Positions 33,392 to 42,740 of a DNA stretch of 64,000 bases are shown here, piece after piece. The stretch's first letter is position 1. Each line of letters starts with the position of its first letter. Source of the stretch: 66-474 sp035281745 (GTDB lineage: Bacteria; Pseudomonadota; Gammaproteobacteria; Xanthomonadales; Rhodanobacteraceae); contig DATEDI010000014.1 in assembly GCA_035281745.1 (NCBI GenBank), positions 62,001 to 126,000 on the forward strand. The letters run 5' to 3'. The position numbers and the translations under genes were made by a program. Under the pieces are notes generated by a model. The model was not told the DNA's origin. It was given only the letters and a program-made list of their open reading frames with translations, and made no database searches.

Positions 33392-33760
33392 TCAAACCCC
33401 GGGTTCGTGGCAAACCACTTCGATGTTGTGTCCGTCCGGGCCGATTGCGAAAGCGGCATAGTATTTTCCGCTGTAATTCGGGCGCAGGCCGGGCGCACCA
33501 TTGTCCTGGCCGCCCGCTGCCAGCGCCGCGCGATGGAACGCCTCGACCTGCCGGCGGTTCCCGGCCCTGAACGCCAGGTGGAGATGCGCGGGCTGTTCGT
33601 CGGTCGGGAACAGACACAACGACGATTGGCCGTCCGCGCTGAGCTCGATTCCGAGCGGCCCCTCCGAAACGATGGCCATGCCGATCGGTTCCAGCGCCTT
33701 GAGAAAAAACGCTTTGCTCGCTGCGTAATCGCTGACGCCGAATACCACGTGATCAAACAT
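33392..33760 (-). CDS. VOC-family (glyoxalase-fold) protein
   Basis: 122-residue vicinal-oxygen-chelate protein with the repeated beta-alpha-beta-beta-beta unit: MFDHVVFGVSDYAASKAFF and YYAAFAIGPDGHNIEVVCH (metal-ligand His and Glu are present). The substrate is unknown. It heads a possible operon with the methyltransferase gene downstream (25 bp) and the thioredoxin-NHL gene beyond, all on the minus strand. Confidence 0.88.
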   Translation of the reverse strand: MFDHVVFGVSDYAASKAFFLKALEPIGMAIVSEGPLGIELSADGQSSLCLFPTDEQPAHLHLAFRAGNRRQVEAFHRAALAAGGQDNGAPGLRPNYSGKYYAAFAIGPDGHNIEVVCHEPGV

Positions 33761-33797
33761 GGGTTCTCCTGATGCGTGTGGGGTTGCGTGAGGTCGC

Positions 33798-34511
33798 TCA
33801 GCTCTTAAGCAATCGCACTTTGCCCGTGGCGAGCTCGTATTCCGCGCCGACCACGTGCACGCGGCCGCCCTTCACCGCGTCGGCAATGATTGGCTGCGCC
33901 GAAGCGACGCGCGAGACGTTGTAGCCGACGTTTGCGTCGATCGCGCGTTCGAGCAAATCGTCGCCGCCGCCTTTCACCAGGTTCTCGATGCCGGGCCGCA
34001 CCGCGTCGGTGATGTCCCAGATGTGGCCGGGCAGCGGTTTCGGATCCTGGATTTCCTGGATGGCCGCCTTGATTGCGCCGCAGTTGCTGTGGCCGAGCAC
34101 CATCACCAGCGGCGTGCCGAGTACGCCCACGCCGTATTCCATGCTGGACAGTGCATCGTGGTTGAGATAATTGCCGGCGATGCGCACCACGAACAGGTCG
34201 CCCGGCGCCTGGTCGAACATCAGTTCCGGCGCAACCCGCGAATCGGCGCAGCTCAGGATCGAAGCGATCGGATATTGCGCCTTCGCCCGCGCCGCGCGGC
34301 CCACCGAGAAATCCTTGGCGTCGAGCTTGCCCGCCGCGTAGCGCGCATTGCCGGCCATCAAGCGGTCCAGCGCGGCTTGCGGCGTGATGGCGTTCTGTGC
34401 AGGTGCATTGGCCCATGCGCGGCGCAGTGGTGCGGCGATGGAAAGCGCGACGATGCCGAGGCCGGCATGTTGCAGGAAACGGCGGCGGGAATTGCGGTCG
34501 GTTGCATGCAT
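33798..34511 (-). CDS. Beta-class carbonic anhydrase with Tat signal
   Basis: 237 residues. A twin-arginine signal (SRRRFLQHAG...AAPLRRAWANA) ends near residue 36, so the folded zinc enzyme is exported. The zinc ligands are in SCADSR (Cys, with the Asp-Arg dyad) and GHSNCGA (His, Cys). The enzyme hydrates CO2. Export implies a role at the cell surface, for pH or bicarbonate supply. It is divergent from hutU, 148 bp apart. Confidence 0.92.
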   Translation of the reverse strand: MHATDRNSRRRFLQHAGLGIVALSIAAPLRRAWANAPAQNAITPQAALDRLMAGNARYAAGKLDAKDFSVGRAARAKAQYPIASILSCADSRVAPELMFDQAPGDLFVVRIAGNYLNHDALSSMEYGVGVLGTPLVMVLGHSNCGAIKAAIQEIQDPKPLPGHIWDITDAVRPGIENLVKGGGDDLLERAIDANVGYNVSRVASAQPIIADAVKGGRVHVVGAEYELATGKVRLLKS

Positions 34512-34658
34512 CGCACTTGCCCCTTGTCGAGTGGAGTGGATGAAAGCGTCTCTCTAACCAGCGCGGCGATTCTACGCCAGTGCGTGGATGGCCGTGGCGG
34601 ACGTGCGGGCAACGCCGATCGGCCGCATAATCGGGGTCTCTTTCTGGCTGGAACATCC

Positions 34659-36329
<1,671 letters not shown>

Positions 36330-36371
36330 TTTTTGCCCATCGCTTCGATGCATTGCGGGAAATGCGAGAAC

Positions 36372-36391
36372 GCCTTACAATCAGGTAAGGC
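36372..36391. promoter_or_regulatory. Inverted repeat before vapBC
   Basis: GCCTTAC (36372-36378) and GTAAGGC (36385-36391) form a perfect 7-bp inverted repeat, 21 bp before the antitoxin GTG. It is well placed as the operator for an AbrB/MazE-fold antitoxin. TTTTTG after the right arm means it could also end hutU transcription; both readings stand. Confidence 0.5.
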
Positions 36392-36411
36392 ATTTTTGCG
36401 AGGTTCTTGCC

Positions 36412-36660
36412 GTGACTACCGCAACCATTACATCCAAGGGGCAGATCACGATTCCGGCCGTGGTTCGCAGCGGCATGGGCGTCGATACCGGCGACCGTGT
36501 GGAGTTCATCGAAATTGAACCCGGCCGCTATGAAATGGTGGCCGCGACGCTACCCGTCACCGCGCTAAAAGGCTTGATCCCGAAGCCACGCAAGCCCGTC
36601 AGTGTCGAAACAATGAACGCAGCGATTCGTGCGCGTGCCACCAAGGCAGGCCGGGAGTGA
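36412..36660 (+). CDS. vapB: VapB-like AbrB/MazE-fold antitoxin
   Basis: 82 residues. The swapped-hairpin DNA-binding domain is MTTATITSKGQITIPAVVRSGMGVDTGDRVEFIE; the C-terminal half (ALKGLIPKPRKPVSVETMNAAIRARATK) binds the toxin. GTG start at 36412. It overlaps vapC by 4 bp (GTGA), so the two are translationally coupled. The inverted repeat upstream is the likely autoregulatory site. Confidence 0.9.
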   Translation: MTTATITSKGQITIPAVVRSGMGVDTGDRVEFIEIEPGRYEMVAATLPVTALKGLIPKPRKPVSVETMNAAIRARATKAGRE

Positions 36661-37052
36661 TTGGTCTGGATACCAACGTGCTGGTGCGCTATTTGGCACA
36701 GGACGACCCGAAGCAGGCCGCGCTCGCCACCAAACTGATCGAATCGTTGACGACGGACGAACCCGGGTTCATCTCGCACGTGGTGCTGGCCGAAACCCTG
36801 TGGGTGTTGGAGTCCTGCTACGCCGCCGATAAGGCCCGCGTGCAGCAGGTTGTGGATGCCGTGCTGCGCACCAGCTGCATTGTCGTCGAACGTGCCGAAA
36901 GTGTCTGGCGAGCCCTCCGACAGTTCAAGCAAAACGACGGAGAATTCGCCGATACCTTGATCGCGGTATCGGCGGCCGATGCCGGCTGCCGGGCCACCTA
37001 CACGTTCGACAAGGGTGCGGCCAAACGATCCGGCATGACGCTGCTGGCATGA
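36657..37052 (+). CDS. vapC: VapC-like PIN-domain toxin ribonuclease
   Basis: 131-residue PIN-domain RNase. The acidic residues of the active site are in MIGLDTNVLVRYLA (Asp), LAETLWVL (Glu), EFADTLIAVSA (Asp) and TYTFDKGAAK (Asp). VapC toxins cut tRNA or rRNA when free of antitoxin. The pair is complete and looks functional. It leads a cluster of TA-type genes up to 39.0 kb. Confidence 0.92.
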   Translation: MIGLDTNVLVRYLAQDDPKQAALATKLIESLTTDEPGFISHVVLAETLWVLESCYAADKARVQQVVDAVLRTSCIVVERAESVWRALRQFKQNDGEFADTLIAVSAADAGCRATYTFDKGAAKRSGMTLLA

Positions 37053-37099
37053 GGGCGTCATTTCGGCGTGGCTTGCCGAGCCTGCAGAGGAGGCTTTGT

Positions 37100-37225
37100 A
37101 TGCTCAATGAAAAACTGAAACAACGCATGCTGCGCGATCGTCCCGTTACCAGCATCACGCTGCGCATCCCCGTGGACGTGGTGGACAGCCTGAAAGCCGA
37201 TCACCAAGTGGGCCAACGAGGATGA
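37100..37225 (+). pseudogene. Truncated CopG/RHH antitoxin
   Basis: 41 residues: MLNEKLKQRMLRDRPVTSIT, then LRIPVDVVDSLKA. This matches the N-terminal ribbon-helix-helix part of CopG/BrnA-type antitoxins that continue for another ~45 residues in the family. Here the family match stops near nucleotide 37195 and the frame closes at 37223. A good SD (AGAGGAGG) is present. The C-terminal toxin-binding part and the partner toxin are missing. Confidence 0.65.
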
Positions 37226-37238
37226 GGCATTCCTCGAC

Positions 37239-37787
37239 GTGGTGCAGAAAATTCGGGCAGCGCTACCGGCAAGTCACCGCCACGAGGTCGGAAGTTCCCG
37301 AAGCGGTTCTGGCACCACGGGACCAGTCATGGTCCAGTCGGGTCCGCGCTCCAGCAATCTGCGCCTGCGCAAGACCTTCACCGACGCCGATCGCGATCGC
37401 TTTCTGGACGAAGCTTTCGCCTACACGGCGCGTCTCTTCGAAAATTCGCTCGCCGAATTGGGCAAACGCAATCGGAACGTCGAGGGCCGCTTCAGGCAAC
37501 TGGACGGAACCCGCTTCACCGCGGTGATCTACGAATCCGGTGCCACGCGGGCGCAGTGCACGATCAGCCTCGGTGGCTCCTTTGGGCGTGGCATCAGCTA
37601 TTCGAACGCCGTCGGCGGTTCAGGCAACAGCTACAACGAGATGCTTACGGTCGAACACGACGAACAACATCTGTATCTGAAGGCAATGGGCATGTGGATG
37701 ATGGGCAGCGAGCGCAATGCGCAACTCAGCGCCGAAGGCGCTGCGGAGTACTTCTGGTTTATGTTGATCGAACCGCTGCAACAGTAG
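37239..37787 (+). CDS. C-terminal fragment of a larger protein, function unknown
   Basis: 182 residues from GTG 37239; the frame is open back to 37194 (KPITKWANEDEAFLDVVQKI), immediately after the CopG remnant. The N-terminal ~40 residues read like a helix and linker; from residue 39 a well-formed domain begins (SSNLRLRKTFTDADRDRFLDEAF, then RFTAVIYESGATRAQCTISLG and GAAEYFWFMLIEPLQQ). I recall this domain as the C-terminal part of some bacterial TIR-domain or similar multi-domain proteins, but no TIR domain is present. It looks like the 3' end of a gene whose 5' part was deleted. Confidence 0.6.
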   Translation: MVQKIRAALPASHRHEVGSSRSGSGTTGPVMVQSGPRSSNLRLRKTFTDADRDRFLDEAFAYTARLFENSLAELGKRNRNVEGRFRQLDGTRFTAVIYESGATRAQCTISLGGSFGRGISYSNAVGGSGNSYNEMLTVEHDEQHLYLKAMGMWMMGSERNAQLSAEGAAEYFWFMLIEPLQQ

Positions 37788-37866
37788 GCGAAGGGCGTGG
37801 ACCTTCTCAGGTTATGAGAATCCAATGAACTAGGGTCCCGGTTCTCTTCAGAACAAAGGGCCGGCA

Positions 37867-38172
37867 ATGAACATCGTGAAAATTGGATCGCAGGAGCGTT
37901 CACTGAATGATGCGGGTCCTCATTGGATCGAGCAGCGAATCAACGGTCTCAGGCGCGACGGGGAGGCGGTCACCGTTGTGGTAAGAATTCAGGTCGGGGA
38001 CGGCGATCTTTGCTTCGTGGCGCCCCCATCTGGCGGCGGTGCTCCAAGGCAATACTCGACAGCGCAGCGTGCAATCATTGCCCTGTGGAGCAAGTGCGGG
38101 ATGAACACCGTGAGGTTCTCTCCTGGCGACTTGATCTCGTTCCTGAAGCAGTTACCGCACTATCTGCCGTAG
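37867..38172 (+). CDS. Small uncharacterised protein, 101 aa
   Basis: Not recognised. It has no membrane segment or signal. The sequence has a beta-rich first half (VTVVVRIQVGDGDLCFVAP) and an alpha-helical end (SPGDLISFLKQLPHYL). The lower GC of this stretch compared with flanking housekeeping genes suggests acquired DNA. It lies 79 bp after the C-terminal fragment gene in the toxin-antitoxin islet. Confidence 0.5.
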   Translation: MNIVKIGSQERSLNDAGPHWIEQRINGLRRDGEAVTVVVRIQVGDGDLCFVAPPSGGGAPRQYSTAQRAIIALWSKCGMNTVRFSPGDLISFLKQLPHYLP

Positions 38173-38460
38173 GGCGAATGTTGGGGTGAGCATTCAAGGG
38201 CGTTCACTGCCTTCGTTGCATTTGTGCTGCCACTTCGGCGTTGATGGGATCATTTTCCGCAGTTTGGCGGCAGGATCAGGCCGCGCATCACGAACACGTA
38301 GGAGTCGTCCCGGACAAAAAGGGACGAAGGTGATTGCAAGTGGACGGGCGATTGCGGTGTTCTCATGTGGCGCCAAGCACCTGCAAGGAGCCGTCCGCTG
38401 GCGGTCCTCTCTGGAGGGTGGTATTGTCTGCATCGCAAATGCAACGCATGAGGTCTCCGC

Positions 38461-38745
38461 ATGAAAACCGCAACCCTGCCGTCGCTGCGCGTTGAGCCCA
38501 AACTGCGCAAAGCGGCCGAATCCGTTCTGCGCGAGGGCGAAAGCCTGTCCAGCTTCATGGAGCAATCCCTGCGCGATGAGGTGAACCGTCGCCGGATGCA
38601 GGCCGAATTCATCGCGCGCGGTTTGGCTGCACGTGATGAAGCCAGGCGCACAGGCGTGTACCACGAAGCCGATACCGTACACGGCGAATTGCGCGACATG
38701 CTCGCCAAGGCCAAAGCCAAAGCCAAAGCGAAGCCCAAGGCGTGA
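38461..38745 (+). CDS. Antitoxin, YlcI/YnfO-like
   Basis: 94 residues. The N-terminal part MKTATLPSLRVEPKLRKAAE, then SVLREGESLSSFMEQSLRDEV has the ribbon-helix-helix look of YlcI/YnfO-type antitoxins. The end is a lysine-alanine tail (KAKAKAKAKPKA) made by a 6-bp DNA repeat (AAAGCC), which could vary in length by slippage. It overlaps the toxin gene by 4 bp (GTGA). Confidence 0.8.
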   Translation: MKTATLPSLRVEPKLRKAAESVLREGESLSSFMEQSLRDEVNRRRMQAEFIARGLAARDEARRTGVYHEADTVHGELRDMLAKAKAKAKAKPKA

Positions 38746-39041
38746 GCTGGCGCGTCCGCTATACACCCGCGGCGCGCGACGATCTCAAGCGGCTGTACGC
38801 CTTTCTGCTGGATCAGGACATGGGTGCGGCTCAGCGCGCATTGGCGGCGATCGTCAAGGGCGAGGAACTGCTGCGGTGGTCGCCTTACAGTTGCCGCAAG
38901 GTCGAACCGGACAATCCCTTGCTGCGTGAACTTCTGGTGTCGTTTGGCAACGCGGGCTATGTGCTTCTGTACGAGATCGAGGATGACGCCACCATTACCA
39001 TTCTCGCCGTGCGCCACCAGCGCGAAGACGACTATCACTGA
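38742..39041 (+). CDS. ParE/RelE-superfamily toxin
   Basis: 99 residues. MSWRVRYTPAARDDLKRLYA and the C-terminal YVLLYEIEDDATITILAVRHQREDDYH are the ParE/RelE fold; ILAVRHQRED is the usual toxin end. GTG start at 38742, coupled to the antitoxin. Whether it acts on gyrase (ParE) or on ribosomes (RelE) cannot be read from the sequence. The pair is complete. Confidence 0.88.
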   Translation: MSWRVRYTPAARDDLKRLYAFLLDQDMGAAQRALAAIVKGEELLRWSPYSCRKVEPDNPLLRELLVSFGNAGYVLLYEIEDDATITILAVRHQREDDYH

Positions 39042-39077
39042 AGAACAGAAAAAGGGGACGCGAAAAGGGGAGAAACC

Positions 39078-39096
39078 GGGTCAGAGTGCACTTTTC
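39078..39096 (+). repeat. REP-like GGGTCAG motif, degenerate
   Basis: GGGTCAGAGTGCACTTTT, with fragments AAAAAGGGGACG at 39049, resembles the motif GGGTCAGGTTCACTT found intact at 43683 and 42663. It lies in the gap between the toxin gene and the STAS-like gene. Confidence 0.45.
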
Positions 39097-39141
39097 GAAG
39101 TCGGTTTTTGGGGTCGACTGGTTTTGCGCTGACACTCGTGC

Positions 39142-39882
39142 TCAGCCTTGCAACCAGCGCATGGCCGCGTCGCGCTGGTCGTAATCGAATTTGCGGACCT
39201 TGGCCAGCATCAACGGATCAAGTACGTGGTCGGCGAACGTGCCCATCGGGCTGTTGGTCACCAGGGCGATCTTGCCGATCTTGTCATGCACGACGTTGAC
39301 GAACTTCAGGTGTGCGAACAGGGCGCCGACGCTCTGCCAGCCTGGAAATTGCCGGCTGTGTACCAGGATGCCGCGAAGTCGGTCATGATCCTTGAGGTAG
39401 TTGCCGATCGTCTTGCCGACGGCCTCGAAATCGTCTTCGCTCAGCGCCATGTCGGCGACGGGCTCCAGCACCAGGACGCCGGCGTCGCCATCCAGCGTGA
39501 TGTTGATGCGCGCGCGATCGAGCTCGCAGACCCACTCCCTGGAAACCTCGTAATCGGCACTGCTGAAGTGCCGTAGTTCGCCGGGCGAGAACAGCCGGAA
39601 CAGCTTGATGGCGTTCTCCATCCATTTGATGTCGGTGACGACGGCCATGCGCGCCCAGTGGCCGATCTTTCCCAGTCCCAGCCGCAGGTCCTGCCACATG
39701 GCGCCGGCCTCCATGCCTTTCCATTCGCCTTCGATGCAGCACAGCAAGTCGAGCTTCTGGTGGTTTTCCAGCTTCTCGTTGACCAGCGGGATGAGCTGCG
39801 TCTCGTAATCCTCCGCGCGCAGCTTGTCGGTGATCCTGATGCCGATCACGTGGTCCGGAAGTCCTTCGATGATGGTCAACAT
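39142..39882 (-). CDS. Two-domain SpoIIAA/STAS-like protein
   Basis: 246 residues holding two copies of the SpoIIAA-like (STAS/SEC14-type, DUF3478) domain: first about 1-120 (MLTIIEGLPDHVIGIRITDK ... MAVVTDIKWMENAIKLFRLF ... LRHFS), second about 128-246 (INITLDGDAGVLVLEPVADM ... IALVTNSPMGTFADHVLDPLM ... KVRKFDYDQRDAAMRWLQG). Both contain the strand-helix pattern with the W-M-ENxxK or HVLDPLM helix. Single-domain relatives occur widely; the role is not known, lipid binding has been proposed for the fold. Cytoplasmic. Confidence 0.85.
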   Translation of the reverse strand: MLTIIEGLPDHVIGIRITDKLRAEDYETQLIPLVNEKLENHQKLDLLCCIEGEWKGMEAGAMWQDLRLGLGKIGHWARMAVVTDIKWMENAIKLFRLFSPGELRHFSSADYEVSREWVCELDRARINITLDGDAGVLVLEPVADMALSEDDFEAVGKTIGNYLKDHDRLRGILVHSRQFPGWQSVGALFAHLKFVNVVHDKIGKIALVTNSPMGTFADHVLDPLMLAKVRKFDYDQRDAAMRWLQG

Positions 39883-39927
39883 GGTGTTATCCCTCTTTCG
39901 GAGTGCATCTCTGCAGCCGTCGCCCCG

Positions 39928-41043
39928 TCACTGCCGCATGCAGCGCTGGTAGCGAGTGTCGACGCGCGTGGCAAACCACGCCGTGGTCAGTTTGCGGGTG
40001 ATCTTGGGGCTGTCCAGTCGGATGGACGGAACCATGGCGCGAGGCACCGGCTTGCCTGCGCGCGCGTCCGCCAATGCATAGGTGTGGGTATAAAGCGGAG
40101 TCTCGTCAAAGTCCAGGCGGTCGCTGCGTTGCAGCGCGTTGCGGATGGCGCGGTCATCCATGCCAAGGTCATTGGCCATGGCGCGCACGGCGCGTTCGGT
40201 TTCTCCGGGACGGTCCAACGGCGCGCCTGGGTTGAGCAGGTCTCCGTCCAGCGCCAGCGGGATGCCCGTGACGATGCTGACGGCGTTCTGGAACGCGGCA
40301 TTGCGGCTCGAGTATCGGCCGGCGTTGTAGTCGGCGAAGCGATATATCTTGCGCGTGTAGGGAGTCTCGTAATCCAGCAGGCGCATGATGCCGAAGTACA
40401 ACCCGCCGCGGCGGGTGAATACTTCGTCGCGGACGCTGCTCGCGATCGGATACGGGTAGTCGCCGGCATTGGCTTCGGCGAACGTGATGTTGACCTGCAT
40501 CGGTCCGCCGGTTTCCACCGGATTGAAGTCCGCGAAGAGACGCTTCCCCAACGGCACGCTGGCGATCAGGTCTTCGTAGATGCGGCTCAGCTCGCGCTCG
40601 GTGCGTACGTCCCGCAGGCGGTCGCTGTACGAACGGCCGTTCGGCGAATGGATTTGCAGTGCCGTATCGACCAGAAGTCTCGGTATGTGGTGCGCGGCGG
40701 CGCGCCGGTCGATCTCATCGCGTGCAATGCGCGGCAAATTGGGTACGCTCGGGTCGGCGTGGTAGCCGGATTCCTGCGCGATCACCGCCAGTACCGCGCA
40801 GATGTTTTCGGGATTCGGGTCGATGCGTTCGGTGCTGAATGCCGTCTGGATGTCGGTGGCCCAACCGGTACGATCCGGCGCATCGACTGGCAGGCGACGC
40901 AAAATCTCCGCGCGTATCTGTGACGGCGGTAGCCGTGAAGTCGGCGGAGTGGACACCGTGGCGCACGCAGCCAGCAGCAGCGGCAGGCACCACGCGGGAG
41001 CCGTGAGCACGCGGGAGCGAAGTGCCGACATCGGGTGTGTCAT
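39928..41043 (-). CDS. DUF1615 family lipoprotein
   Basis: 371 residues. The signal segment ends LLLAAC (lipobox), so it is a lipoprotein. The mature part has the DUF1615 features: ENICAVLAVIAQESGYHADP near residue 80, SVPNLPRIARDEIDRRA, a segment GGPMQVNITFAE and RKIYRFADYNAGRYSSRNAAFQ. The DUF1615 family has a lysozyme-like pattern (catalytic Glu in AQESG; ADYNAG), so a murein-active role is possible but not shown. Confidence 0.9.
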   Translation of the reverse strand: MTHPMSALRSRVLTAPAWCLPLLLAACATVSTPPTSRLPPSQIRAEILRRLPVDAPDRTGWATDIQTAFSTERIDPNPENICAVLAVIAQESGYHADPSVPNLPRIARDEIDRRAAAHHIPRLLVDTALQIHSPNGRSYSDRLRDVRTERELSRIYEDLIASVPLGKRLFADFNPVETGGPMQVNITFAEANAGDYPYPIASSVRDEVFTRRGGLYFGIMRLLDYETPYTRKIYRFADYNAGRYSSRNAAFQNAVSIVTGIPLALDGDLLNPGAPLDRPGETERAVRAMANDLGMDDRAIRNALQRSDRLDFDETPLYTHTYALADARAGKPVPRAMVPSIRLDSPKITRKLTTAWFATRVDTRYQRCMRQ

Positions 41044-41238
41044 GCGCGCAGGATACTGAAACTGTCAACGAGAACTGCAACGCACGCGGGGTCCCGCAAA
41101 AGGGGACCGAGGTAATCAAGCACAAACGCGATTACCATCGGGTCTTCACCGCGCACGCCATTGCAACCAGCTCATCACAACTCGGCGTCGGCGTTTAACG
41201 TTGAGTCCGTCAAATAGCGATATGCAGCGGAACCACGA

Positions 41239-42654
41239 ATGAAACAGGTTCTTTCTCCGATTGTGCTTGCCGCCTCGCTTGCGGTGCCATTGAGCGCGCA
41301 AGCGGGCGATCTCCCGAACGATGCTCGGACGAAAATCGAGCAGTACATGAATGCGGCAGTGAAGGCGGAGCACTTCATGGGCTCGATCCTGGTTGCTCGT
41401 GGCGACCATGTGATCATTGCCAAGGGCTACGGGATGGCGGATCTGGAGAACCAGGTTCCGAATACGCCGGATACCGAGTTCCGGATCGGCTCCGTGACCA
41501 AGCAGTTCACTGCCATGGCGATCCTGATGCTGCAGGAAGAGGCCAAGCTGAACGTGCACGATTTGGTATGCAAATACGTGCCGAAGTGTCCGAAGGATTG
41601 GCAGCCCATCACGATTTACGAGCTGTTGACCCACACCTCCGGGATTCCGAATTACACCGAGTTCAAGAACTTCACGGAGGTGATGTCGCAGTCGATGACG
41701 CCAACGCAGATGGTCGCGCTGTTCAAGAACAAGCCACTCGATTTCAAGCCGGGGACCAAGTTCAGCTACAGCAATTCCGGCTACGTGTTGCTCGGTTACA
41801 TCCTCCAACGCGTATCCGGCGAGAGCTACGAGCAGTTCTTGCAGCAACACATCTTCGGTCCGGTGGGGATGAAGGACAGCGGCTACGACGAGAGTCACCC
41901 CACCTCGGCGAACCATGCGAAAGGCTACCGTTACGACGGCAAGTATGAGCCGGCTCCGTACGTGGACATGTCGACACCCTTCAGCGCGGGCGCCCTCTAT
42001 TCAACGGTGCGCGATTTGTACACGTGGGACCGTGCGCTCGCCGCAGGCAAATTGATCCCCACGTCGTTGCAAAAGCAAATGTTTGCGCCGCAGGTGCCCG
42101 TACGAGCGGGAGGCGGCAAGGAACCCGTTCACTACGGCTTCGGCTGGTTCATCAGCAAGGAGTTCGGGCACACCGAGTACTCCCACGAAGGCGGGATTCC
42201 CGGCTTCACTTCATTCAACAGCTGGTTTCCGAAGCAACATGTGTACATCATCGTGCTCGACAACATGCTGTCTCCCCAGGTGGCCACTACTGCCAACAGT
42301 CTGGCGGCCATTGTCTTCGGACAGAAATACGAGATCCCGAAGCCCTTCAAGGCCATCTCCCTGCCGGCGAAGGAACTGGAAAAATTCGTCGGCACCTACC
42401 AGATGGCTCCCAACGTGTTTCTTGTCATCACGCGAACGGGTGATCAGCTGAAAGCGCAAATGACAGGGCAGCCCGCCTTTCCAATTTACCCGGAGTCGAA
42501 GAACCACTTCTTTCTCAAGGCCGTCCGTTCGCAGATTTTCTTCCGGACCAATGCCCAAGGCAAAGTCACCGGGCTTGCGATATTGCAAAACGGTCAAACC
42601 CATCCGGGCAAGCGCGTTGACGCTGCGAAGACCACGAGCAAGCCGAAGCCGTGA
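41239..42654 (+). CDS. Serine hydrolase of the beta-lactamase/penicillin-binding superfamily
   Basis: 471 residues. A signal peptide (LAASLAVPLSAQA) ends near residue 22. Active-site motifs are S85-VTK88, Y177-SN and H316-EGG, the class C/AmpC-like set. The C-terminal ~110 residues (FKAISLPAKELEKFVGTYQM) form an additional lipocalin-like domain common in DUF3471-type serine hydrolases. It is probably a periplasmic peptidase or esterase; beta-lactamase activity is not implied. It stands alone, preceded by a short region with weak repeats. Confidence 0.9.
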   Translation: MKQVLSPIVLAASLAVPLSAQAGDLPNDARTKIEQYMNAAVKAEHFMGSILVARGDHVIIAKGYGMADLENQVPNTPDTEFRIGSVTKQFTAMAILMLQEEAKLNVHDLVCKYVPKCPKDWQPITIYELLTHTSGIPNYTEFKNFTEVMSQSMTPTQMVALFKNKPLDFKPGTKFSYSNSGYVLLGYILQRVSGESYEQFLQQHIFGPVGMKDSGYDESHPTSANHAKGYRYDGKYEPAPYVDMSTPFSAGALYSTVRDLYTWDRALAAGKLIPTSLQKQMFAPQVPVRAGGGKEPVHYGFGWFISKEFGHTEYSHEGGIPGFTSFNSWFPKQHVYIIVLDNMLSPQVATTANSLAAIVFGQKYEIPKPFKAISLPAKELEKFVGTYQMAPNVFLVITRTGDQLKAQMTGQPAFPIYPESKNHFFLKAVRSQIFFRTNAQGKVTGLAILQNGQTHPGKRVDAAKTTSKPKP

Positions 42655-42662
42655 CCGGGAAC

Positions 42663-42683
42663 GGGGTCGGGTTCACTTTCGAA
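42663..42683 (+). repeat. REP-like GGGTC-GGTTCACTT motif
   Basis: GGGGTCGGGTTCACTTTCGA begins nine bases after the serine-hydrolase stop. It is one arm of the motif that occurs as a full inverted pair at 43683-43724. Confidence 0.5.
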
Positions 42684-42700
42684 TTGGGCGAGTCCGTCAT

Positions 42701-42715
42701 AATGGACAGTCCATT
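42701..42715. promoter_or_regulatory. 15-bp palindrome before the RIO kinase gene
   Basis: AATGGAC-A-GTCCATT is a perfect 7-bp inverted repeat, 26 bp before the kinase start. It could be an operator. A further GTCC half-site occurs 15 bp upstream (GAGTCCG). No -10/-35 pair is clear. Confidence 0.45.
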
Positions 42716-42740
42716 TTGCGGTTAGCGAGCTTTCTCAAGC

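Noticed and set aside
36372..36391. Terminator-only reading of the palindrome after hutU
   Set aside because: The stem is only 7 bp and the position fits an antitoxin operator equally well; kept as a regulatory site with both options.
37239..37787. Calling this gene a TIR-domain defence protein
   Set aside because: Only the C-terminal domain is seen and its link to TIR proteins is from memory. No TIR residues are present, so the name is not given.
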